A stretch of 64,000 bases of DNA from Brasenia schreberi (GCA_036023115.1 JAYKKT010000076.1:868001-932000); one strand, 5' to 3'; shown: positions 11,212 to 24,500, counted from the first letter of the stretch. Translations and numbers: made by a program. The notes: generated by a model from the letters alone, not told the origin.

Positions 11212-14076
11212 ATGTCAAAATCCAATCCAAGTGAAGTGTCGAGCCAAGGCTCATGCGCATCAAGTTCTCACTCTAGGAGGATTTTCAAAAACAAAATAAA
11301 ACTAGATGAAATCGAGGATTTGAGAAGGGAGTTTGACGCCAAAATCGATGCTCTCAGCCAAGAGGCTGAAGTAGGCGATTCATGTTCATCGAACGGTGAA
11401 CAAAGGCCTAAAAAGAAATCTGAAAAACCTCGCAAGCAAAAAGAGGCCTCCGTAATAGAAGGCAACCAATACCACGAGTCCTTCACACAAAAGGACCGTA
11501 AAGCCCTACAGCAGTTGCTAAAAGGGCAGAATAAAGAGAAAAGAAGCTACGCCCTGTCTGATTTCCTTCCTATGGACTACGAAACAGACAGTGACGATGA
11601 AATACTGAACTTCCATCGGTATGATGGCATGGGAGACCCTAGGTCTCACTTGCAGCTTTTCTCACGTCGAGCCCATAAGAAAAAAAAGGACTCAATGAAA
11701 TGGGTGTATTGGTTCCCTCTATCCCTTAAGGGCACAGCTGCCAAATGGCTGGCTTCCTACGACTTAAGCCAGTTCGCTACTTTTGAAGAGTTAGCGAACT
11801 GCTTCATGCAAAGATTTGCACACAACGTAGAAGTCACGCCGACTCTAAATACCTTAAGGGATACAAAGCAAGGCATGAACGAAGACGTACATGCCTTCAT
11901 TATAAGATGGAGGTCACTTTTGGGCCAAGTGCGAGAGCCCATATCCGAAGGATGCGCAGTAATGCTCATCCTGGATAATTTCAAAAGCGAGTTAAAAACC
12001 CTTCTCTCGCTCCATGAGATTTCAACTTTTCATAAGTTGATCAAAAAGGCCTCCCTTTTCGAAACCAACTTGCGAAAAGGGACATACGATCACTTGTGGA
12101 AAGGAAGTGCCGTTTCCAAAACCCGCTTGGAAAAGCCCATCACATACGGGCTACCCACGATGGACAAAGGGGCAAAGCCCCATAAAATCGCCAATGTCCG
12201 GGTGGATCCAGGCGTGGCGGGCACTTCCAAAAATTTTGAAAAATTAGAAAATAAGAGGGAATGCAATTTTCAAAAACCGGTTGAAAAACGAGAGTATACT
12301 CCGCTGGGGCAACCTGTGTCGGAGGTCCTAGACCTCCTACTTGCCCAGGGCATGATAGAACTCCCTGAAATCCCTGAAGGAGTCACGTCCAAAGGGGGGT
12401 ATTTAAACCGATTTTGTAAGTATCATCGGCTCAAAGGCCATGATACCAAACGCTGCTTCTCTCTCTTAAATAAAATTGAGAACTTGATAGCAGAAGGCCG
12501 GCTCCAGGTCACTGCAGAACCTGAGCCACCTCAAGCTATCTTCAAAGAACCCTTTCCCAAACACACCAGTGGCAGTGGGAAAGGAAAGGAGGTATGTACC
12601 CTCACCATTTCCAAGGAACTAGCGCGAAAGCCAGAACCTGGTCGACCTACTTGTGCGCCCATCCTTGTTCTATACAAGAGGCCCGCCCAAGTTGTCATTC
12701 GAGGACCACCAAAAGTGGAAACCCCGGTAAAACCAATTTTAAAAATCCAAGGTTCTCCTCAGCTCATCCTTAGAGCCAATTTTGGCACGAACCCTAGGCT
12801 GGTCGTGGGGGAAGTCACTAGATCCGGGAGGATCTATCAACCCCCGCACCTTCAAGGTGCTCAAAAGGTGGTCAGTGTGCCTGGCCCCTCAAAAGCATGT
12901 ATCCCTAGTGGTCTGCCAAAAGCAGATAAGGACAAAGTCATCCTAAATCCTTATGATTTCGAAAACCACCTTTCAAAGATTCCTATTCACATGTCTATCT
13001 TGGAGCTTATAAAAACCTCGCCTAGGCATAGACTTGTATTAGAGAAAATTCTAGAAAGGGCCAAGGTTGATTCTAACATAAGTCCGGAATCCTTGTCTGC
13101 CCAAGTGGCTTTATTAGGAGCAAAATCGCCCATCACTTTTTCGGAAGATGATGTAGATAGACCCTACGAAACCCATAACCAGGCCTTGCATATCGAGGTG
13201 GTTCTAAACAACCACTCTCTGGACAGGTGCCTAGTCGATGGTGGAGGAGGGCTCAACATCCTTCCACTTCATGTGGCGTACAAAATCGGAGTCACCTTGA
13301 CTTTAGTGAACCCAAGCCCCATCGTTATCACTGGATACGATGGGAATGCGTCTAGACCTTTAGGATCCATCGAACTCCCAATGGAAACTGGAGGGATCGA
13401 ACACACGGGGGTATTCCATGTCTTGGACATCCACCCCCATTATAACCTGTTGCTGGGAAGGCCCTGGATACACAGTTTGTGCGTTGTGCCATCCACCTTC
13501 CAGAGGTGTGTCAAGATCCCTTTTAGGGACCAGGTCGTAGTGATCCTAGGTGAGAGTCACCCACAGCTTCAGGGGATCATAAACTCCCCTTGTTTATCAA
13601 GCTCCCAGGCCCATGAGGCTAACCTGGGGCAAATTATGGTTGAGTCACCTCGGCTCGTGTTGAACAACCCTAGGAAGGTTGTATGTGTGAAGGGGCCGCC
13701 CAAAGCAGGCCCCCTCCCGACTTTAATCCTCTTAGGAAAACCCAAGCGTTCCCTATTTCCAAAGCCCCTGGACAAGAGGCCATACGAGCCTAATATGGAC
13801 GATAGCATGTTCCAGGACCACGACTTGTATCCAACTTTTTCAAAAAACAAAAAGTCGTGGAACATGTTGTTGAACATGGGCTACACGCCCTACAAGAGTC
13901 TAGGGGCGCAGAACCAGGGTCTCCTAGAGCCCATCCTGCCTAGGGCCAACCCAAGCCGATATGGGATCGGCTATACTCCCCGAATACCACCGGAGCCACC
14001 TCCTGTGACCACTTGGGTCAAGGGTGCCCCGGAGCCTGTCTTAGAAGAGACCTACGATTTAGACCTCCTATTCTGA
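11212..14076 (+). CDS. ORF1 of element B: gag - CHHC knuckle - aspartic protease - G-patch-like tail
   Basis: The 954-aa protein starts at the ATG at 11212; an in-frame TTG lies nine bases upstream. Residues 1-80 are charged and serine-rich. About 163-270 is the retrotransposon gag core (KWVYWFPLSLKG, then FEELANCFMQRF). Residues 402-415 form a zinc-knuckle-like CX2HX4HX4C. The protease active site is near D676 in LVDGGGGLNILP, with D-G-G in place of the usual D-T/S-G, followed by ITGYDG and LLLGRPW. About 883-912 is G-patch-like (WNMLLNMGYTPY). The product would form the particle and process it. The stop comes two codons earlier than in C and D because CGA became TGA. It is the only unbroken ORF1 of the three autonomous copies. 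Confidence 0.9.
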   Translation: MSKSNPSEVSSQGSCASSSHSRRIFKNKIKLDEIEDLRREFDAKIDALSQEAEVGDSCSSNGEQRPKKKSEKPRKQKEASVIEGNQYHESFTQKDRKALQQLLKGQNKEKRSYALSDFLPMDYETDSDDEILNFHRYDGMGDPRSHLQLFSRRAHKKKKDSMKWVYWFPLSLKGTAAKWLASYDLSQFATFEELANCFMQRFAHNVEVTPTLNTLRDTKQGMNEDVHAFIIRWRSLLGQVREPISEGCAVMLILDNFKSELKTLLSLHEISTFHKLIKKASLFETNLRKGTYDHLWKGSAVSKTRLEKPITYGLPTMDKGAKPHKIANVRVDPGVAGTSKNFEKLENKRECNFQKPVEKREYTPLGQPVSEVLDLLLAQGMIELPEIPEGVTSKGGYLNRFCKYHRLKGHDTKRCFSLLNKIENLIAEGRLQVTAEPEPPQAIFKEPFPKHTSGSGKGKEVCTLTISKELARKPEPGRPTCAPILVLYKRPAQVVIRGPPKVETPVKPILKIQGSPQLILRANFGTNPRLVVGEVTRSGRIYQPPHLQGAQKVVSVPGPSKACIPSGLPKADKDKVILNPYDFENHLSKIPIHMSILELIKTSPRHRLVLEKILERAKVDSNISPESLSAQVALLGAKSPITFSEDDVDRPYETHNQALHIEVVLNNHSLDRCLVDGGGGLNILPLHVAYKIGVTLTLVNPSPIVITGYDGNASRPLGSIELPMETGGIEHTGVFHVLDIHPHYNLLLGRPWIHSLCVVPSTFQRCVKIPFRDQVVVILGESHPQLQGIINSPCLSSSQAHEANLGQIMVESPRLVLNNPRKVVCVKGPPKAGPLPTLILLGKPKRSLFPKPLDKRPYEPNMDDSMFQDHDLYPTFSKNKKSWNMLLNMGYTPYKSLGAQNQGLLEPILPRANPSRYGIGYTPRIPPEPPPVTTWVKGAPEPVLEETYDLDLLF

Positions 14077-14197
14077 GTCTAACCCGTAGTGTTTTCCCTT
14101 TGTACGTATGACGGAAGATCCCTTTTTCTAAAAATACCAGAAACATTTGAAAAACTTAAAATCAAAAAAAATTGGAAAACAAGAAAAACCAAAAACA

Positions 14198-17100
14198 ATG
14201 GAAAAACAAAAACTCGAAAAAAGAGTGCTTTGTATAGTTCCCAAAGTTCTTGTTTTACAAAAACCCAAACAAATCGAAAATTTGGAAAATACCAAAAAGA
14301 TTTTGTACATAGCTGCTCCTGGTAGGACTTTGGCAAAAGAAAAGGATTTCGAAAGAAACGTCGTCTGCATAGCCAGACCAAAAATTTTGAAATCACTTGA
14401 AAATCCAAGCACAAAACCAGGTCATTTTGAAAACCACGCATCAAGTTCCCTCGGGTCTATAGCCCACGAGAATGATCAAAGCCCAGAAGTGGATCCCCTT
14501 GAGGAGGATCCCACTTCTGAGCTCCCAGAATTTCATAGAATTCTCGATTTTGAAAAACCTTCCCAATCAGTAGGAGGAGATTTCATAGAGGTGAACCTAG
14601 GGGATGATTCCAATCCCAAAACCATCAAAATAGGCGCATGCTTGCATGAAACTGAAAAGTTAGCATTCATTGCATTTCTACAAACCTATTTAGATGTGTT
14701 TGCATGGACGTATGAAGACATGCCGGGCATAGATCCCAGCATTGTCGAGCATCATCTTCCCTTAGATGCAGGTGTAAAACCCATAAAGCAGAAGCTTAGG
14801 AAAATACACCCGAATGTACACACGCAAGTCAAAAAGGGTTTAGAAGATCTGCTAAAAGCCGGATTTATAAAACCCATTGCGTATTCTAATTGGTTGTCAA
14901 ATATCGTTGTGGTTCGAAAAACCAATGGGAAAATTCGAATATGCATCGATTTCAGAAACCTGAATAAAGCCACTCCAAAGGATAATTATCCTTTACCAAA
15001 CATAGATTTGATAGTTGATAGTACTGCAAATCATGAAATGTTTTCATTCATGGACGGCTATTCAGGTTATAATCAAATCAAACTAAGTCCACGAGATCAG
15101 GGTAAGACCGCCTTCACAACTCCATGGGGCACGTACTGCTATACAGTCATGCCCTTTGGTTTGAAAAATGCCGGCGCAACATACCAACGAGCCATGAACA
15201 TGATCTTCCATGATCAAATTCATGAGCTTGTAGAAGTGTATGTAGATGATCTCTTGGCAAAATCCAAAACCTGATGCACCCATATCGAATGTTTACAAAA
15301 GATTTTCGAAAGGCTTAGGCTTTACAAAGTAAAGCTAAACCCTAAAAAATGTGTGTTCGGGATAGAATCAGGAAAGCTTCTAGGCTTTATGGTGAGCCAA
15401 AGGAGAATAGAAGTCGACCCCTCTAAGTGTCGAGCCATCATAGACATGGCTCCACCCTCCAATCTCACCCAAATCCGTAGCCTCCAGGGTCGATTACAAT
15501 CCGTTCACCGATTCATATCGAATCTGGCAACTAGATGCGAACCCTTCAACAAACTGTTGAGGAAGGGTACGAAATTCTTATGGGATGATGAATGCCAAAA
15601 GTCCTTCGAGAGACTGAAGGCATACTTGGTTAATCCCCCCGTTTTGAATCCTACAAAGCAAGGAAAACCGCTTTTATTATACATCTCCGTGCATGTAAAT
15701 GCTTTAGGAGCCCTGTTGGCTCAATACGAGGATAACACCCATAAGGAGTATGCCATCTACTATATTTCGAAAACTCTCTTGGCTTATGAACGAAATTATC
15801 AAGCCATGGAGAAGACGTGCTTGGCCCTAGTCTGGGCCTGCCAGAAGTTCAGACACTATTTCCTAGATCATGAGATCTGGATAGTGTCCAAGCTTGATCC
15901 AATCAAGCACTTGTTCGAAAAACCCATTCTCATGGGTAGATTGGGCAAATGGCAACTCCTTCTAATGGAGTATGATCTGAAATACCATCACCAGATCTCC
16001 ATTAAGGGGCAAGCCCTAGCAGATTACGTGGCTGAATTCCCCTTAGAGGACGCATATCCCACTCTTGTCGAAATGCCTGATGATGGCATATTGCAAAACC
16101 ACTTTCAAAACCACATTTTGGCAAATTCTTTCGAAAACCAAGTGTGGAAGATGCACTTCGACGGGGCACGAAACCAACGAGGGGCTGGTGCAGGGGTCAT
16201 CCTAATCTCCCCTGAAAAGGGCGAGATTCCCATAGCAGTCCGCTTAGATTTCGAATGTTCCAACAACGTAGCTGAGTATGAAGCACTCATACAAGGCTTA
16301 AAGATTTCGAAAACTCTAGGGGTTATCATGCATCGAGGTCTTCAGAGATTCGCTCCTTGTCATAAACCAGGTTTTAAAAATTTGGCAAGTACGTAATGAG
16401 AAACTACTTCCATATCACGAGTTGGCCACTCGATTGGTCCAATCCTTCCAGTCGTGTAAGCTCACACACGTAGGAAGAGAGGACAATGGCATCGCCGATG
16501 CCCTCTCCTCCTTGGGTTCAGCCCTGAAGGTCGATCCCATTTCAGGGACCAGATCTTTGGAAATATGGCATGCGCCCCACCCATCCACACACGATTTGGA
16601 TATTTGCCAAAACAACCCAGAGTCTATTGAAAAACCCTGGTTCTATGACATAAAACAATTTTTAGGAAAGGGGGGATTTACCGAGGATGCCACATCCAAA
16701 GATAAGGCATTCATTCGTAAGATTTCGACCCGATACACCATTCTGGGTGGGGTCTTATACAAAAAAAGTTTTACCGGCATTCTGCTTAGGTGTATCGACC
16801 TAGAGGAGGCTAGGATAGTAATGCATGAGTTCCACGATGGAGAATGTGGAGGTCATGTTAATGCCAACATGATGGCGATGAAAATACTTAGAGGGGGCTA
16901 TTTTTGGTCCACCCTGAAAAAGGATTGTCACGATCATGTTAGGAAGTGTCATCCGTGTCAAGTGCATGGGCACGCCATTCATATCCCATCATCTGCATTG
17001 CATTCCGTGGTTAGCCCCTGGCCATTTACCATGTGGGCGTTTGACATCATAGGCCCAATATTTCCAAAGGCCTCGAATGGGCATCATTTTATTTTAGCAG

Positions 17101-17885
17101 CCACGGAGTATTTCTCCAAGTGGGTGGAAGCCATTTCCCTAACCAATGTAATGGGGCAACATGTGGTGGCTTTCATTCGGAGGAATATCTTGGCTCGATT
17201 TGGGGTTCCACGAGACCTTGTATCTGATAATGGTACCCCATTCAAGAACAAGCGAATGGTTAAGTTGTGCAACACGTATGGCATAACTCACCACTTCTCC
17301 TCGCCCTACTACCCTCAAGGCAACGGCCAAGCCGAAGCCACAAACAAGACCCTCATTAGTATTATTGAGAAAACCTTAGAGAAGGGTAGGACGTGGCACG
17401 AGAAGTTGGATGAAGCCTTATGGGCTTATAGGACTTCCATCCGGACTCCCACGAATGCCACACCATTCGAGTTGGTCTATGGCACAAACGCCATTCTTCC
17501 CATTCATACTCAACTGCATTCATTCCATACATCCATAGCACTCGACCTCCCCCTAGAGACGCTTCAACATGCTAGGATGGCCGAACTAGATTTGCTAGAT
17601 GAGAGGCGACTCCTTGCCATGGATCATGCTCGTGCATACCGGCAAAGGATAGCCCGACATTATAGCAAACACATGAGACCTCGCCACTTTGAAGTGGGAG
17701 ATCTGGTTTTAAAAACCATCCACCATCGTGGCCCACACCCCCTAGGCAAGTGGCGCCCCAACTGGGATGGACCCTATGTTGTACGAGCAACCACTACGAA
17801 CAATTCGTATTGGTTGATCGATGTAGAAGGTAGGAATTTACCAGATCCTATCAATATTCAATACTTAAAGAAGTATCATGTGTAG
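14198..17885 (+). pseudogene. ORF2 (pol) of element B, broken
   Basis: This reads as reverse transcriptase (QKLRKIHP... YVDD near 15240), RNase H, a second RNase H (HFDGARN, YEALIQG) and integrase (SDNGTPF, NGQAEA, WDGPYVV). Compared with the open copy in C, a TGA at 15272-15274 replaces CGA just after the reverse transcriptase core. A one-base gain near 16320, inside the second RNase H, shifts the frame, which resumes at about 16422. The TAG that precedes pol in C and D (27880-27882, 36628-36630) reads TAC here (14103-14105). B could not make a full pol without help. Confidence 0.9.
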
Positions 17886-19052
17886 GATCTGGACTAAATT
17901 CCAGTTTTCGAAAATTTAAAGGGATAGTTGCCCTGAGACTTGTGAATAAGGTGCAAAGGCGAACTCGTGTGACCCTAAGTGAGAGAATTCGCACTTGTGA
18001 AAGAGTGGAGTTTTCAAAATCGTGGTTACATTTCAAAATCCTTCCTCTTACAAAGAAAGGCTTAGTTCAACATAGCAAGATACTTGCAAGTAGTACGTGC
18101 TATTTCTAAATAGGCTGATCTGGAATGAATCGAGTGTATGCTTGGGATAAGTCCTCCCCTCTTCTCTTCTCCTTCCAAAAGGAAAACAAAGGCCCAAAAC
18201 AAAAGGGAATTTCCCATTCAAAGTCTCTTTCCAAAAGAAAGAAACCAGAATTTAAAAGAAAGATCGAATCTCTTGTGAAAAAGAGGGATTAAAGAAAAAA
18301 TACTCCCAAAGGGAGACCCTCTATAAAAAAAGGAAAAAAAGGCCAAAAAGCTCAAAAAGAGCAGTTTTCCGCCTTCTATGCCTTAAACCACGGGACACTT
18401 CAGAAGGGACCGTGGTATCTCTTTCCCATCCCTGGCTTATCCCCAACTAAAGCATGGTTCATTTCGAGGAATCCTAAAGTAAAAATAAGATTTACTTACT
18501 TGAATTTCATCTTGTTTGAGAATTCGACATTTCGAGTAAGGCGTAGGAATTTGAAATATGCCTTGTTTTCTTATAAAACCTCCGCTAGATAAGCGAGTGT
18601 TAAGACTCAAACAAGGGCAAGCACGAAGAGCTCGAGATCCTTAGGATCGAGGCTCAAGACAGTTGTCCCTTTTGTAAATAGCTTTTGTAAATAAGTTTTG
18701 AAAACCGAACATCGAACAGCATAGGATTTGCTCACTTAGAGCAATAGGCCTTGTAAGTCTCTAGAGTTCGACCACATCTGGTCTCTGGGAGGTCGCCACT
18801 TTTGGCACCACACCCATGTCATTTGCATTCCACGCATGGTACTTGCATGAACATGATCCCATTTTAGGACCAGATTCCATAGTACACCCTTTGGCGTGAT
18901 ATCTCCTCCTACCAGAATTTGTAAATTGAGATTTTGCTAAAAATGGGATGATCCCATATTCTTCGTGGCTAGATCTAGGAAGACATTAAAAGGGGTGTTT
19001 GTCATCTTTGCCCTTATCTAAATCGATTTGGAAAAGGCCAAAGAGGGGCATC
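17886..19052 (+). other. 3' untranslated region of element B
   Basis: This 1.17-kb stretch has A-rich runs, the conserved hairpin at 18387-18416, and the polypurine tract GCCAAAGAGGGGCATC at 19037-19052. The antisense frame seen in C is broken here. I see no other gene. Confidence 0.85.
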
Positions 19053-21539
19053 TGTAAACACCCCGAAATCCCACGAATTTCTTAAACAAACCTGGTTTTG
19101 TAAAAGCAGCCCCAAAGGGCCATTTTGAGTCTAGAAACCCAGGAGCCTTCCAGACAACCCTGTATATATGTTTTAAACTTCATATTTCAAAAATATATAA
19201 TATGGCTTTTGAAAACCTTTTAAAAATACGTTTTTCAAACCCCGAAGCGGCTTTGCCCGATCAAGACAGGACCAGGAGAGCTAAGAAGAGCCCGGAACCG
19301 GAGCGCATGTCGAGCCCGGCGCAGCAACTCTTGTATTTGATTCACACCCCCAGGATCTCGAACGTCCAAGAACCTGTTCTTATCAAAATATCATTTGAAG
19401 TCATCTCCGGAAGGTAGAAACGGAGGCGGACGACCATGTTGGCGAAGACCCAACGAAGACGGAGTATTGATGCTGTCAGACCCCGCATAAATCGTCTGTT
19501 TCGAACCCAGCTCGAAGGAGTCAGAGTTCAGTTTGGATTGGATCTGGACCATATATATCCAGATCCCAATCCAAACCCATATGTGGACTTGGATTTGGAT
19601 TTGGATCCAGAGATCCAATCCAATATCCATATCCATGGCCCACATCACCTTCTCATAAATGGAGGTGGGGCCCACTTGAAATTCACGTGGGATCATGGGC
19701 ATGAGAGAGAGTGGGGATGGAAAATATCAAGAGTGTTGTAATTAAGCTTGACTTGTGTGTCAAGTTTGGGTTTAATCATGTGGGTTAGCCTAATTGAGTG
19801 GGTTTAAGCTTGTAATTAGCCAAAACCTAACCTAGGGCTGCACCAACATGAGGTGGTTAAGGTCTATGGGCCATGCAAAGGGAGCTCCTTCACCTAAACC
19901 TAACCCAAAACACCTAATCCAAGCCTACCCCCCCTAATCCACCCCTAATCTGAGCCTAATCACCTAACCCACTTCCCTAATCCCGGTCTAATCCCAACCT
20001 AATCACCTAACCCACTTCCCTAATCCTTCCCTAAACCTAGGTTAATTTCCCTAATCCTAGCCTAAACCTAGCCTAATCACCTAACCTAGCTCACTAAACC
20101 TCACCCTAAAACCCAACCACCTAACCTAGCCCTAAACCCCTAAACCACCCCATGCCCACAATCTACCCAAACCCCTAGTTTTCAAAATATCTGGCCCAAC
20201 CCTTTCCAGCCCACCTTATCTACATACCACCCTACCTAAACCACCTAACCACTACCCCAAGCCCAGCCCTAACGGACCAACCCATCCCTATTTAAACCCC
20301 CCCCCCCCTTGGGGGCGGGTTTTCCTAGCTAGCAGCCCTCACCAATCCCAGCCGGGTCCCCTTCTTCCCCAAGTCCAGCCGAGTCCCATCATCTCCCTCC
20401 TGCTCCACCTACTCCACCTGCACCGCCACCTTCTCTCTTCCATCCACCACCATCTCCCAGCCGGACGGCACCACCATCTCCCAGCCGGACGCCACACTTG
20501 CTCTCTATCCCATCTACACCCGGCTTCTCTTTTCCATTCGCCGCCTCTCCCCATTCGGTAAGTACCCCCCCCCCCCACTCTACATAGCTCCTTCTCTACT
20601 CCCTCTCCACTCCTAGCCACCCACCATACCACCATCTTACCTACACATCAGCCCCTTTGCTGCCACCATTTTCACTTAGCCGAACCTAGCACAACCTAAA
20701 CTACCGGCCACTACCTAACCATCCTATCTACATCCGACCACCCTATAGGACTCCCATTCGGCCTTCCCTTAAACTCCCCTTAGGTCCACATTCCCTAAAC
20801 ACTCAACTCTCCTAGTGACCCTAAACACTCACTTGGTCCAGCCCCTTTAATCCCCCACATCGAGGCGACACCCATTTGCAGTCGGCCACCTTCGAGGCGC
20901 CTATCCCGCGCCCCATTTGCAGCCGGCCAGCACCCTTTGTCATCCACCCTCTCGGAGCTCCTGTTTGCAGCCCAAGGCGAAGGCCAAGCCCACGCTCAAG
21001 CATGGCCTCTACGGACCAGCTACTCGTAAGTGCCTAAACTCGGTCTTTAGTTGTATACTTGCTTGAGATTCAATTTGATACGGGGTTGTAATAACGGAGC
21101 ATAGTCTCCCCCCGCTTGTAATAACGTGGCTTCGCCCACCCACACACGTGCACTCTCTTAGTTGTGCACGATTTTGAACACACACGGGCCTAATCAGCCC
21201 CTAATACATAAGTATATATACTTTCATTTTCGAAGGGTTTTGCTTGAGTTGGGTGCGTTGTCTTTCAATTCAAGCACTCACACACATTGAGCTTTCGCTC
21301 TTATTTGTAAGACCCAAGTAAGGGCAGACCTATACTATTTGGGTTTCATTTCATGTCGTGTGTGTAAGTCTTTCAATTCAAGCACTCTCACACACATTGA
21401 GCCTTCGCTCTTATTCCCAAGACCTTAGTAAAGGCCTTATTGCAGTTATATTTGGGTTTCATTTATGTCGTGTGTGTAGTACTTCAATTCAAGCACTGTC
21501 ACACACATTGAGCCTTCGCTCTTACTCCCAAGACCTTAG
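19053..21539 (+). repeat. 3' LTR of element B, truncated by insertion of C
   Basis: It starts TGTAAACACC after the polypurine tract and matches the 5' LTR through the telomere-like region (19820-20240), TATTTAAA (20289-20296) and three 110-bp units (about 21260-21539). It stops at ACCTTAG, where the LTR of element C begins. Its remaining part is not found right of C, because of the deletion at 33305/33306. Confidence 0.88.
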
Positions 21540-24500
21540 TGTAAACACCCCAAAATCCCACGAATTTCTTAAACGAATCTGGTTTTATACAAGTAGCCCC
21601 AAAGGGGCATTTTGAGTTTGGAAACCCAGGAGCCTTCCAAACAACCCTGTATATATGTTTTAAACTTTATCTTTCAAAAACATATGATATAGCTTTTGAA
21701 AACCCTTTTAAAACATGTTTTGAAACCCCAAAGTGGCTTGGCCCGATCAAGACAGGACCAGGAGAGCCAAGAAGAGCCCGAAACCGGAGCACCTGTCGAG
21801 CCCGGCGCAGCAACTCTTGTATCTGATTCACACCCCAGGATCTCGAACGTCCAAGACCCTGTTCTTATCAAAATAGCATTTGAAGTCATCTCCGGAAGGC
21901 AGAAACGGAGGCGGACGACTATGTTGGCGAAGACCCAACGCAGACGGAGTACTGATGCTGTCAGGCCCCGCACGAATCGTCCGTTTCGAACCCAGCTCGA
22001 AGGAGTCAGAGTTCAGTTTGGATTGGATCTGGACCATATATATCCAGATTCCAATCCAAACCCATATGTGGACTTGGATTCGGATTTGGATCTAGAGATC
22101 CAATCCAATATCCATATCCATGGCCCACATCACCTTCTCATAAATGGAGGTGGGGCCCACTTGAAATTCACGTGGGATATTGGGCATGAGAGAGAGTGGG
22201 GGTGAAAAATATCAAGAGTGTTGTATTAAGCTTGACTTGTGTGTCAAGTTTGGGTTTAATCTTGTGGGTTAGCCTAATTGAGTGGGTTTAAGCTTGTAAT
22301 TAGCTAAAACCTAACCTAGGGCTGCACCAACATGGGGTGATCAAGGTCTATGGGCCATGTTAAGGGAGCTCCTTCACCTAAACCTAACCCAAAATGCCTA
22401 AACCTAGCCTAAACCCCTAATCCACCCCTAATCTGAACCTAATCACCTAACCCACTTCCCTAATCCCGGCCTAATCCCAACCTAATCACCTAACCCACTC
22501 CCCTAATCCTTCCCTAAACCTAGATTAGTTTCCCTAATCCTAGCCTAAACCTAGCCTAATCACCTAACCTAGCTCACTAAACCTCACCCTAAAACCCAAC
22601 CACCTAACCTAGCCCTAAACCCCTAAACCACCCTTAGCCCACGATTTATCAAAACACCTAGTTTTAAAATATCTGGCCCAACCCCATCCAGCCCACCTTA
22701 TCTACATACTACCCTACCTAAACCACCTAACCACTACCCACAACCCAGCCCTAACCGACCTACCCATCCCCTATTTAAACCCCCCTCATTGTGGGCGGGT
22801 TTTCCAAGTGGGAACCCCCCCTTCCATCCAGCCGGGTCCTCTCCTTCTCCCATTTCTCATCCAGCCGTGACCACCCCCCAGCAGCTCCAGCTCCTCCACC
22901 AGCCGCCACCTGCTCCGCCACCTTCCCTCTTCCGTCCACCACCACTGCCCCCCAGCCGGACGCCACTATCTTCCCCCAACTCCACCAGCCGACAGCCACC
23001 TGCCCGCCACTCTCCCACTCCATCCGCCACTCCTCCCCATTCGGTAAGTCCCCCTAACTCCCTCAAAGCCACTCTCTACCACCTCTCCACTCTTAGCCAT
23101 CCATCTTCCCTTCAGCTCAGCCCCTTTGCCGCCACCACCTAAGCCTAGCCGAACCTAGGATAACCCAAGTGGCTGGCCACTACTTAGCCACCATCTCCCA
23201 TTCGGCCAACCCCCCCCCTAGGTGTCCTCTTTGGCCTTCCCACTAGCTCACCTTTTAGGTCCAGTTTCCCTAAGTACCTAACTTCCCTAGTGACCCTAAG
23301 ACCCACTTATTCAGCCACTCTAAACTCCCTATTTGGAGGCGCCGCCTACTTGCCACCGGCCCCCTTCGAGGCGTCTATCCCGCGCCCCACTTGCAGCCGG
23401 CCAGCACCCTTGATCACCTACCTTCGCGGAGCTCCCACTTGCAGCCCAAGGCCAAGCCTACGCTCAAGCAAGACCTCTACGGACCAGCTACTCGTAAGTG
23501 TCTAAACTCGGTCTTTAGTCGTACACTTGCTTGAAATTCAATTTGACACGGGGTTGTAATAACGGAGCATAGTCTCCCCCCGCTTGTAATAACGTGGCTT
23601 GGCACAACCACACACGTGCACTCTCTTAGTCGTGCACAATTTTGAACACACACGGGCCTATTCAGCCCCTAATATATAAGTGTACGTATATATTTCATTT
23701 CCGAAGGGTTTTGTTTAAGTTGGGTGCGTTGTCTTTCAATTCGAACACTCTCACACACATTGAGCTTTCGCTCTTATTTGAAAGACCCAAGTAAGGGCCG
23801 ACCTATACTATTTGGGTTTCATTTCATGTCGTGTGAGTAAGTCTTTCAATTTAAACACTCTCACACACATTGAGCTTTCGCTCTTATTTGAAAGACCCAA
23901 GTAAGGGCCGACCTATACTATTTGGGTTTTATTTCTTGTCGTGTGAGTAAGTCTTTCAATTCAAGCACTTTCACACACATTGAGCCTTCGCTCTTACTCC
24001 CAAGACCTTAGTAAAGGCCTTATTGCAGTTATATTTGGGTTTCATTTATGTCGTGTGTGTAGTACTTCAATTCAAGCACTCTCACACACATTGAGCCTTC
24101 GCTCTTACTCCCAAGACCTTAGTCAAGGCCATACTGCAATTTATATTTGGGTTTTATTTCATGTCGTGTGTGTAAGTCTTTTGATTCAAGCACGCACCCA
24201 CATTGAGCCTTCGCTCTTATTTGCAAGACCCGAGTAAGGGCTCATATACATAAGATATATACGTATTTCCCTTCGGTTATTTCCCTTCGGTTATTTCCCT
24301 TCGGTTATTTCCCTTCTGTTATTTCCCTTCAGTATTGTCTTTACATTTCAGGTTTTCCCTTTGGAGTAGCGTGAGTTTGCATTGCATCTACACCATACCA
24401 CGAGGTAGGACGCATATTGCATCAAAGCAACCCCCACTCGAATTCGCCCATGTAGTGGAGTGTTCATAACACACAAACTAGGCGACCCAAAAAGGGATAA

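Larger units (their letters stand above)
7864..21539 (+). mobile_element. Element B, Tat-lineage Ty3/gypsy, 3' end cut by C
   Basis: The order is 5' LTR (7864-11070), primer site, ORF1 gag-protease, ORF2 pol, 3' untranslated region, polypurine tract and 3' LTR. The 3' LTR stops at 21539, where element C begins. ORF1 is open. ORF2 has one nonsense codon and one frameshift. The two LTRs differ at about 3 of the first 110 positions, so B is older than C. B was inserted in LTR fragment Y; the 5 bases before it are GCCGT, but the matching right-hand copy is lost. Confidence 0.9.

Noticed and set aside
15083..15283. Many minus-strand frames of 60-140 codons inside gag and pol of B, C and D
   Set aside because: Antisense shadows of the real genes, with no independent conservation beyond that of the coding strand.
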